From: Parabacteroides timonensis
GTDB taxonomy: Bacteria; Bacteroidota; Bacteroidia; Bacteroidales; Tannerellaceae
Length of the DNA stretch: 64,000 nucleotides
Assembly: GCF_900128505.1 (NCBI RefSeq)
Contig: NZ_LT669940.1
Location: forward strand, 480,489 to 544,488
Direction: 5' to 3'
Below the pieces are notes generated by a model. The model worked only from the letters and a program-made list of their open reading frames with translations. It was not told the origin of the DNA and did not search any database. Position numbers and translations under genes: made by a program. Below, one piece after another: positions 1 through 6,502 of the stretch (positions are counted from its first letter, which is position 1; each line of letters begins with the position of its first letter).

Positions 1-656
1 TCCATGTTTCTGTATTTTCTCCAGGTTCCTTCAAACAGGCAAACTCTCGATTTCAGCGTTAAAGCGGAGTATCTGCTAAGCCGGGTATCTGTCATTGTTT
101 CCGGTAGCCACTCACTCGCTTTATCCAGGCAGGCACAGATCGAGTCTATAACCGTTCCGCGATCATTGCGTGGATTGTATAGCTCTTCCGAAGAAGTGGT
201 CAGGTCTGTTGTCAACCAAGGTACGTCACCGAAACGGAGTACTTTTTCATAATAGAATTTAGCCTTGAAGAAATAGATTTCACCGACATACCGGTGGATG
301 TTTTCCGTTATTCCTTCAACCGTATGATAACGTGCCAGGAAATAATTACAGCTTCGGATGTTTGCCCAGTCACCTTTCGCCCAGCCTCCGCCGGCAGTAG
401 GAACGGTATAATCGCTCCAGATGAAATCGTCTTTTGTCTGATGCGCCTGGTTGTCGGACGCATTGTCGTTGCCATAGGCACCGGTATTATCCAGTGTGGT
501 ATAAAACTGGTTGGCAAAGTTTTTCAAGTCACTTTCTGTCTTCCAATAAGTCTCGTCATTGATCTTATCTTCCGGGTATAAATCCATGAAATCGTTGTTA
601 CATGCAGAAAACCCGAGTAGTAAAGACAAGCTTGCAATATAATATACTTTTTTCAT
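1..656 (-). CDS. SusD/RagB-like outer-membrane lipoprotein, 3' end outside the window
   Basis: The reading frame opens with ATG at 656 and stays open to the window edge, giving about 218 N-terminal residues of a protein family that is usually 500-650 residues long. It has a lipoprotein signal with the lipobox ending GFSAC (Cys19), followed by the NDFMDLYPEDKINDETYW-type start seen in many SusD proteins. SusD lipoproteins cap the SusC channel at the cell surface and bind glycans. It lies 37 bp downstream of the susC on the same strand, so the two form a canonical pair. The fecR upstream of that susC is headless in this orientation of the DNA, so the pair may be weakly induced at present. The C-terminal half and any enzymes behind it are not visible. 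Confidence 0.9.
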   Translation of the reverse strand, partial: MKKVYYIASLSLLLGFSACNNDFMDLYPEDKINDETYWKTESDLKNFANQFYTTLDNTGAYGNDNASDNQAHQTKDDFIWSDYTVPTAGGGWAKGDWANIRSCNYFLARYHTVEGITENIHRYVGEIYFFKAKFYYEKVLRFGDVPWLTTDLTTSSEELYNPRNDRGTVIDSICACLDKASEWLPETMTDTRLSRYSALTLKSRVCLFEGTWRKYRNM

Positions 657-693
657 TCTGTTTTTAAATTTAATTATTCTACAATATTCTGTC

Positions 694-3600
694 TTAGAAT
701 GTCAGGTTGGCACCAAAAGAGAATGATCTGATGAATGGATAAGCATTCACTGTTGCCAATTCCGGATCGAAAGTGTCAGGCATTCCGGAGAATTCGAACA
801 AGTTGTCCGCATTGAAGTAAACTCTCAGCTTTGAGATCTTGGCTTTTTCTGTAATAAATTTCGGAATAGTATAACCAAGAGCCAGCTGTTTACAACGGAT
901 ATAAGCACCATTCAGCATGAAGCGGGTCTGATTTTCATTTACAGCTGAACCGTTCATTCGGGCACGCGGGAAGAAAGCATCGCGGTTGTCTTCTCTCCAA
1001 TAGTCGTAGTTCATTTTCTGCGGAACAGACCACTGGGATGTATAATGAGACAGATAGAATGTCTTCGACGGTATGATATCGCGTTTCATGGTTCCCTGAA
1101 AGAATAAAGTGAAATCGAAGCCTTTGTATTCGGCCGTACCACGGATACCGAAGTTATAACGAGGTGTCTCATTACCGATGACCTTCATATCCCCCGGATT
1201 ATTAGCCGTATTTTCCCCTTTTGTTACTTTACCGTCGCCATCCAGGTCGGCAAACTTTAGGTCGCCTGCATATTGAGGATAGCCAACTACTTTCGACTGA
1301 TCCCATGATGCCGCTTCTTCATCCGATTGGAATAGACCGTCTGTGACGAACCCCCAGATCTCGCCTAACTTTCTTCCTTCGTAATAGCTATCGGCCAGGT
1401 TCTTTGTCGGGTTATCATATTTGGTAATTTCTGCCTGGTAATCGGATAATGACAAGGTGGTACTATATGCAAAACCGCTTTCCAGTGTAGACTTCCATGT
1501 CAAAGCCAATTCCCAACCTTTTGTTCTCAAATCGGCTGCATTCATCTGCGGCTCTGATACACCCAGGATAGAAGGTAATGTTTTTGACTTGGTCAACATG
1601 TCTTCTGTCGTACGTACATAATAGTCGAATTCACCGGTCAGGCGGCTGTCGAGCATAGAGAAATTGAAACCCAAGTCCCATTGCTTCACTGTTTCCCAGG
1701 TCAGCTGATCGCTTACCAGTCCCGGAGAATATACTCCCATCTGTTTTTCACCATTGAATAGATAGCCTACTTCTCCTGTGGAGTAGGTGGAAATGTAGGG
1801 GTAATACGCTGCATAACCTCCTTGATTTAATACCTGGTTTCCTAAAGCACCGTAAGAACCTCTGATCTTGAAATCATTCACGATGTGAGAGATCGGTTTC
1901 CAGAATTTCTCCTGCGAAAGTCTCCAACCCAATGAGAATGTCGGGAAGAATGCGAAACGATCGTTTTTCGGGAAACGTGAGGAACCGTCGTAACGTCCGT
2001 TCACCTGGAACAGATATTTGTCGTCGTATGCATAGAACAGGCGGAAGAAAGCACCACGGATAGCCCACTGATTCATGTAATCGCTGGTCGAGCGGTCGCC
2101 GGTTGCCAGGTTGAGGAACGGGATATCGTTGGCGATCAGATTGTTTCTGCTCAGGCCAACCCCTTTGTAAGTCGCATTTTCCTGATTGAAACCGATCATA
2201 CCTTCCAAAGCATGCACTTTATTGATTTTCTTTTTATAGGTGGCATAGGCATTGAATACATCGTATTGCGATTCGTTTTTTGTATATGACACCTGGTTCG
2301 GAGAAGTATGCGGGAAAATAGACCCCGGATTTCCGTCGGCATCATAGTCGATGTATTCGCGAACATGATTCTTGAAAGAGTAATTATAATAATTATATGT
2401 ATAGTCAACGTTAATCTCCAAACCTTCGAATGGATTTAGTTTAGCAAATGCCGTTGCATACATATTATTGTTTCTCATTTCGGCAGACCCTCCCTGAGAC
2501 AGCCATGCAGCCTGGTTTGTGAAGTAACCGTCGCCGCAATAACCGGCAAAATGTCCGTCAGGATGGTAGATCGGCATCAAAGGGCGGCTATCTCCCGGGA
2601 TTGTTGCTCCAAGAGAATTGTTCCCATATTTGTTCTGCGGGCCGGTATTCATTTTTACCATCGACAGGGTTGCCCTCAATCCAACCTGCAACCAGTTGTT
2701 TACTTTGTAGTTTACATGTTGTAAGACATTGAAACGTTTATAATCTTCATCCGTCCATTTGGAAATACCATCCTGCTGGAACATACCGGCTGAAGTCATG
2801 TATTTAGCCGTTTCGCTACCACCCTGTACGCTGATGTTGTACTGTTGCATCGGATAGCTTTTCTTATTCAATGCTTCATACCAGTCTGTATTACCGGCGT
2901 AACGGTATTTGCTGGGAGAATCGTCCGGATGATGGAATACCGGAGAATTGTTGACCGGATCATTGTAATAATTTCTGACATGCTCCATTGTGACGTCATC
3001 GAAATAGTTGCTGCCGTTGCTTGTCATGTTGGCATCATTCATCCATTGGGTATATTCCATCGAGTTCATATATTCGGCATGAACGGTAGGAACGTTGATG
3101 GAGTAGTTGGCACTTAAGGAAACAACCGGCTTTTGCGTTACGAAACCTGTTTTGGTTGTGATCAGGATCACACCAAAGGCAGCACGTGCACCGTAAATAG
3201 AGGCAGACGCAGCGTCTTTCAAAACAGTAACGTCTTTTACATCCTGCGGATTGATAAGGTTCGGGTCCATTTCGATACCGTCTACAAGGATCAGCGGACC
3301 ACCGCCTGATAAGTTGGTCGTACCACGGATATTAAATGTCGTACCGGTTCCCGGTGCTCCATTGGAAGACGTAATATTCAGGTTGGCAATAGCTCCCTGT
3401 AAACCGGCTCCTAGGTTGGTTAGCGGACGGTCTTCAATAACTTCCGAACCGACGGTTGCCACAGAACCGGTCAGGTCGGCTTTTTTCATTGTACCATATC
3501 CTACTACAACGACCTCATCCAGTGTTTCGGCATCTTCCTGCAGAATAATATCCATTCTCCGGCTAGGATTGGCTTTTACTTCTTGTTTGACATAACCTAT

Positions 3601-4143
3601 AAAAGTGATTACCAGTGTAGAACCTGATCGGGCATTGATCGAAAAGTTTCCGTCTATATCGGTTGTTGTACCGTTGGATGTTCCCTTTTCAACGATATTG
3701 GCCCCGATAACGGCATCCCCATTCGTATCGATCACTTTTCCTTTGATAATACCGTTTTGTTGTGGAGTAGCAGTCATATTCTGTTTACCGAGTACGATAT
3801 GATTTCCCTCTACAGAATATGTGATTCCCGAATCAGCTAACAACTCTTTCAGAACCACTGAAACCGGTTGATTTTTGGTTTTTAATGAAACTTTTTTGTT
3901 TACATTTACCTGATTGTTGTAGATAAACAGATAATCGGTCTGTTGCTCTATCTCATTCAGAACCTTTTCCAGTTGAACATTCTTTTGATTGATACTGACC
4001 CTTGCATTTTGCGAAAAAACATTATCTGCATGCATATTTAGTATGCATACCAAAAGCAGGAATGTGGTTATTCTCATAATTCTGAAACATTTTAAGGGTC
4101 GCGGTGTCCGATAACAGCACCCCGACAAAGTTTTTTTTCTCAT
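694..4143 (-). CDS. SusC/RagA TonB-dependent receptor with STN signalling domain (left arm)
   Basis: The product is 1149 residues, a normal SusC length. Order: signal segment from about residue 23; an STN (secretin/TonB short N-terminal) domain at roughly 45-120 (EIEQQTDYLFIYNNQ); a carboxypeptidase-regulatory-like beta domain at about 130-205 (GKVIDTNGDAVIGANIVEKG); a TonB-box-like DEVVVVGYGT; plug and beta-barrel; terminal aromatic residue (LTF). An STN domain is the hallmark of receptors that signal through FecR anti-sigma factors. The first 22 residues precede the hydrophobic signal, but a similar extension is present in the right-arm paralogue (SLSG...FRIMRITTFLLLV), which supports the upstream ATG at 4143; ATG 4077 is the alternative. 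Its cognate fecR, immediately upstream, lacks a 5' end in this orientation. Confidence 0.96.
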   Translation of the reverse strand: MRKKTLSGCCYRTPRPLKCFRIMRITTFLLLVCILNMHADNVFSQNARVSINQKNVQLEKVLNEIEQQTDYLFIYNNQVNVNKKVSLKTKNQPVSVVLKELLADSGITYSVEGNHIVLGKQNMTATPQQNGIIKGKVIDTNGDAVIGANIVEKGTSNGTTTDIDGNFSINARSGSTLVITFIGYVKQEVKANPSRRMDIILQEDAETLDEVVVVGYGTMKKADLTGSVATVGSEVIEDRPLTNLGAGLQGAIANLNITSSNGAPGTGTTFNIRGTTNLSGGGPLILVDGIEMDPNLINPQDVKDVTVLKDAASASIYGARAAFGVILITTKTGFVTQKPVVSLSANYSINVPTVHAEYMNSMEYTQWMNDANMTSNGSNYFDDVTMEHVRNYYNDPVNNSPVFHHPDDSPSKYRYAGNTDWYEALNKKSYPMQQYNISVQGGSETAKYMTSAGMFQQDGISKWTDEDYKRFNVLQHVNYKVNNWLQVGLRATLSMVKMNTGPQNKYGNNSLGATIPGDSRPLMPIYHPDGHFAGYCGDGYFTNQAAWLSQGGSAEMRNNNMYATAFAKLNPFEGLEINVDYTYNYYNYSFKNHVREYIDYDADGNPGSIFPHTSPNQVSYTKNESQYDVFNAYATYKKKINKVHALEGMIGFNQENATYKGVGLSRNNLIANDIPFLNLATGDRSTSDYMNQWAIRGAFFRLFYAYDDKYLFQVNGRYDGSSRFPKNDRFAFFPTFSLGWRLSQEKFWKPISHIVNDFKIRGSYGALGNQVLNQGGYAAYYPYISTYSTGEVGYLFNGEKQMGVYSPGLVSDQLTWETVKQWDLGFNFSMLDSRLTGEFDYYVRTTEDMLTKSKTLPSILGVSEPQMNAADLRTKGWELALTWKSTLESGFAYSTTLSLSDYQAEITKYDNPTKNLADSYYEGRKLGEIWGFVTDGLFQSDEEAASWDQSKVVGYPQYAGDLKFADLDGDGKVTKGENTANNPGDMKVIGNETPRYNFGIRGTAEYKGFDFTLFFQGTMKRDIIPSKTFYLSHYTSQWSVPQKMNYDYWREDNRDAFFPRARMNGSAVNENQTRFMLNGAYIRCKQLALGYTIPKFITEKAKISKLRVYFNADNLFEFSGMPDTFDPELATVNAYPFIRSFSFGANLTF

Positions 4144-4155
4144 AACTTTGTTCTA

Positions 4156-4239
4156 ATTTGAAGTTAATACAGTTTAATTAATTGATTTGTGTTGATTTGA
4201 TTGAATGCCAGTTATTGCCCCCCAGCGTTAGCCGGCATT
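4156..4239 (-). promoter_or_regulatory. Conserved susC leader with hairpin (left copy)
   Basis: The untranslated region before the left susC matches the leader of the right-arm susC (6412-6490). Bases 4156-4185 are a perfect 30-bp inverted copy of 6461-6490. Bases 4204-4211 and 4232-4239 pair as an 8-bp stem (AATGCCGG with CTGGCATT, one G-U) around a loop containing GCTGGGGGGCAA. The other copy has the same loop core but a different stem pair (AATGCCGA with TCGGCATT). Conservation of pairing with changed bases suggests a selected RNA structure. No function is known to me; a leader regulator or the 3' end of the fecR transcript are both possible. Confidence 0.55.
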
Positions 4240-4299
4240 AGCGGTTAACAAGTTTTTATCCCATAAGCATTTAAATTTAGGTGAAACATATTGTTAAAA

Positions 4300-5046
4300 T
4301 CATTTGATATAAATAATATTTTTGTCGTCGTCGCGCTGATAAGAAAATCTGATATCTTTCTGCAGGACTCTTAAAGCATAATCCACACCGTCTGTTTGTC
4401 GGAACTTACCGGTGTACAGATATTTTTGCACTTGTTTGTTGGTTATGTGTATGTTTATTCCATAATATTTTTCAAATTCTTTCATGATTGAAGCAAACGT
4501 TTCGTTCTTGAAACAGATCAATCCTTCCCGCCAACGATAAGGACTATAATCGTCTACCGACATTACCCGTAACTTTCCTTCATGTAAGTAGGCTTTATTA
4601 TTAGGTGTAAGCGTCAGACTCTCATTTGTATCTGTCAGTGATGAAATCCTTACACTTCCTTCCATCAGAGCTGTTTCGAAATTTTCGGTATCTGAATAAG
4701 ATTCAACGTCAAATTGTGTTCCCAATACCTCCACATTATATTTGTCGGTCTGTACGATGAAGGGCTTTTTTTCATTTCTTGCAACATCGAAATAGGCCTC
4801 ACCGTCCAGTTTTACGAGGCGTTCGTTTGCATTGAAAGTGATCGGATATTGAATGGTTGTTCGTGCGTTCAACCAGACATTTGTTCCGTCCGGCAAAGTG
4901 ATATTGATCCGTTGACCGGCGGGAACGGCTATTGTTTGTAAAGGGATCAGTGTCTGTTCCGTTTGTATCTGCTGATAGAAGAAACTCCCTCCAAGCGTGA
5001 AGGCAATAACCGCTGCAATTTTAATTAACTCAGTTCTAAGAGAACT
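4300..5046 (-). pseudogene. Headless fecR: silent TM and periplasmic cassette of a FecR anti-sigma factor
   Basis: An open frame runs from 5046 (AGT TCT CTT AGA ACT GAG) to the stop at 4300 and encodes the TM segment (LIKIAAVIAFTLGGSFFY) plus a complete FecR periplasmic and C-terminal region very similar to residues 67-end of the intact fecR at 5394-6338 (shared PAGQRINITLPDGTNVWLNA, DGEAYFDVAR, TGKFRQTDG, ALRVLQKDI). There is no ATG or GTG start. A TTG at 4896 lies inside the FecR domain and is an implausible start. Upstream of 5046 the similarity stops abruptly and an in-frame TAA occurs at 5056-5058. The missing part is the roughly 66-residue cytoplasmic sigma-binding head. Because the break coincides with an inverted-repeat dyad, I read this as a stored cassette that DNA inversion can complete, not as decay; no internal stop or frameshift is present. 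Confidence 0.85.
5024..5046 (-). repeat. Inverted repeat IR-L of the fecR switch
   Basis: These 23 bp are the exact reverse complement of 5592-5614. The outer 15 bp (5032-5046) form a dyad, AGTTCT-3 bp-AGAACT, the layout expected of a site-specific recombinase core (two arms with a short spacer). Similarity continues with few mismatches into the fecR coding sequence on the left, but ends at once on the right. Confidence 0.85.
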
Positions 5047-5058
5047 CTGTCCGCATTA

Positions 5059-5124
5059 TTCCTTCCGATAGAATTTAAATTTCCTTTCGAATGGAATGAA
5101 AAATTCATCCGAATGGAAAAAAAA
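5059..5124. repeat. Three tandem 22-bp repeats, set A (TTCCTTTCGAATGGAA type)
   Basis: Units begin at 5059, 5081 and 5103. The core of unit 2, TTCCTTTCGAATGGAA, is nearly palindromic; unit 3 shares CGAATGGAA at the same register and unit 1 has a diverged CGATAGAA. The exact 22-bp spacing puts the copies about two helical turns apart on one DNA face, as expected of an operator array. Confidence 0.6.
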
Positions 5125-5158
5125 ACAGATTAAAATGTAAAATATCAAATTGTCATTA

Positions 5159-5224
5159 CTACCCCGAGTATTTTAAATTTCTACCCCGGGTAATTTGAAT
5201 TACTATACCGGGTAATATTTTTTA
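5159..5224. repeat. Three tandem 22-bp repeats, set B (TACCCCGGGTA type)
   Basis: Units begin at 5159, 5181 and 5203 and carry CTACCCCGAGTA, CTACCCCGGGTA and CTATACCGGGTA. The middle copy is TACCC-C-GGGTA, a 5-bp dyad about one base. The period is again exactly 22 bp although the motif is unrelated to set A. The array is about 170 bp upstream of the fecR ATG and would travel with the promoter if the segment inverts. Confidence 0.65.
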
Positions 5225-5393
5225 ACGTATTAGAAAAGGATAGATTATCTCCTTTTTGATTACAATTTGATAGTTCGATCAGAGAAGTTAAAAGGGAGAA
5301 ATATGGTATTGTTCAATTTTTTTTATTTCTTTGACTAGGGATATTTATTTGTGAACTGCTATTATTATAGATGGGTAATTGGATACATTCAAA

Positions 5394-6338
5394 ATGAACA
5401 AAGATATATTATATAAGTTTTTCGAAGGAACAGCATCTTTAGAAGAGGAGAAGGATGTGAGGCTGTGGATGGAAGCGTCTGCAGATAACCGACGTGCCTT
5501 TTTTAAAGAAAGAAAGCTTTTTGATGGGATGCTACTTTTGGGAGACGAAAACATAATCAGATCAGGAAAAAAGAGATTTACAATTAACTTTAGTTCTCTT
5601 AGAACTGAGTTAATCAAAATCGCAGCGGTCGTGGCAATTACCTTAGGAGGCAGTTATATTTATTTTCAGTCTTCGATCGAAAAGGAGCTGATGGCAATGC
5701 AGACAATTTCTGTTCCGGCAGGCCAACGAATCAATATTACTTTGCCGGACGGAACAAATGTTTGGTTAAATGCCAGAACATCACTGAAATATCCGCTTAA
5801 GTTCAGTAAAAAGAATCGTCAGGTGGTATTGGATGGAGAAGCTTATTTTGATGTAGCAAGAGATGAAAAAAAGCCTTTTATCGTACAGACCGATAAATAT
5901 AATGTGGAGGTACTGGGAACGAAATTTGATGTGGATGCTTATTCTGAAACAGGAGAATTTGAAACAACATTGATGTCGGGTAGCGTGAGAGTAGCTTCAG
6001 CAGATGATCCGGACCAGACTTTGGTGCTCAAACCAAATAATAAAGTGTATCTGGATAATGGTAAACTTCGTGTTACTTCGGTAGATGATTATAATCCTTA
6101 TCGATGGAAAGAAGGATTGATCTGTTTCAAGGATGCAACTTTTACTTCTATCATGAAAGAGTTTGAGAAATATTATGGATTGAACATTTACGTCAAAAAC
6201 AAAGAAGTAGGGAAATTCTTTTACACAGGAAAATTCCGACAGACAGACGGCATAGATTATGCTCTTCGTGTTTTACAGAAAGACATAAAATTTACCTATC
6301 AGCGGGATGACGACAATCAGATAATTTATATCGAATAA
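5394..6338 (+). CDS. FecR-family anti-sigma factor, intact (right arm)
   Basis: FecR proteins span the inner membrane: a cytoplasmic N-terminal domain holds an ECF sigma factor and a periplasmic part reads the STN domain of a TonB-dependent receptor. I start at ATG 5394 (314 residues); a TTG 15 bp upstream is in frame but has no supporting signal. The cytoplasmic head covers about residues 1-66 (MNKDILYKFFEGTASLEEEK), then a TM segment (LIKIAAVVAITLGGSYIYF) and the FecR domain with LPDGTNVWLNA, DGEAYFDVAR and a C-terminal TGKFRQTDG/ALRVLQKDI region. The inverted repeat 5592-5614 falls exactly at the head/TM boundary. It is followed at 165 bp by susC. Unusually, no sigma-factor gene adjoins it, so its partner sigma must be encoded elsewhere. 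Confidence 0.93.
   Translation: MNKDILYKFFEGTASLEEEKDVRLWMEASADNRRAFFKERKLFDGMLLLGDENIIRSGKKRFTINFSSLRTELIKIAAVVAITLGGSYIYFQSSIEKELMAMQTISVPAGQRINITLPDGTNVWLNARTSLKYPLKFSKKNRQVVLDGEAYFDVARDEKKPFIVQTDKYNVEVLGTKFDVDAYSETGEFETTLMSGSVRVASADDPDQTLVLKPNNKVYLDNGKLRVTSVDDYNPYRWKEGLICFKDATFTSIMKEFEKYYGLNIYVKNKEVGKFFYTGKFRQTDGIDYALRVLQKDIKFTYQRDDDNQIIYIE
5592..5614 (+). repeat. Inverted repeat IR-R of the fecR switch
   Basis: Perfect inverted copy of 5024-5046, located in frame inside fecR. The dyad AGTTCT-CTT-AGAACT occupies 5592-5606. The bases to the left (fecR head codons) have no counterpart beside IR-L. Confidence 0.85.
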
Positions 6339-6411
6339 TTGAAAGTAATTAGTATTAAATATTTATTAACTTTAAAGAAAGGTGCTTATGGGATATACAT
6401 GAAAACAAAAA

Positions 6412-6490
6412 AATGCCGACAAACGCTGGGGGGCAATTATCGGCATTCAATCAACACAATTCAATTAATTAAACTGTATTAACTTCAAAT
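6412..6490 (+). promoter_or_regulatory. Conserved susC leader with hairpin (right copy)
   Basis: Counterpart of the left leader. The stem AATGCCGA (6412-6419) pairs perfectly with TCGGCATT (6440-6447) around a loop holding ACGCTGGGGGGCAA; 6461-6490 is the 30-bp segment repeated in inverse at 4156-4185. It lies between the fecR stop and the susC ATG. It could be an RNA regulatory leader, or simply conserved DNA kept homogeneous by recombination. Confidence 0.55.
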
Positions 6491-6502
6491 CATCACAAAG
6501 GT

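Larger units (their letters stand above)
5047..5591. other. Predicted invertible segment carrying the fecR promoter region and cytoplasmic head
   Basis: The 545 bp lie between the two inverted 23-bp repeats. They contain two sets of 22-bp tandem repeats, about 170 bp of AT-rich DNA expected to hold the promoter, the ATG at 5394, and the codons for the cytoplasmic domain of FecR up to the first base of the right repeat. Inversion would keep the reading frame: the site is read as Ser-Ser-Leu-Arg-Thr-Glu-Leu in both fecR genes. I see no convincing TTTG/TAnnTTTG promoter, which fits use of another sigma factor or a regulated promoter. No recombinase gene lies in or beside the segment. Confidence 0.75.

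Noticed and set aside
4300..4896. A complete FecR-like gene starting at the TTG codon 4896.
   Set aside because: The TTG is an internal Leu codon of the conserved LPDGTNVWLN motif. Coding similarity continues upstream to 5046, so the start is absent, not at 4896.
5056..5058. The in-frame TAA before the headless fecR as a sequencing error in an otherwise intact gene.
   Set aside because: All similarity to the intact fecR ends at 5046, before the TAA, so correcting the stop would not restore a head domain.
5059..5224. The 22-bp repeats as a CRISPR array.
   Set aside because: The copies are directly adjacent, imperfect, only three per set, without spacers of even length and with no cas genes.
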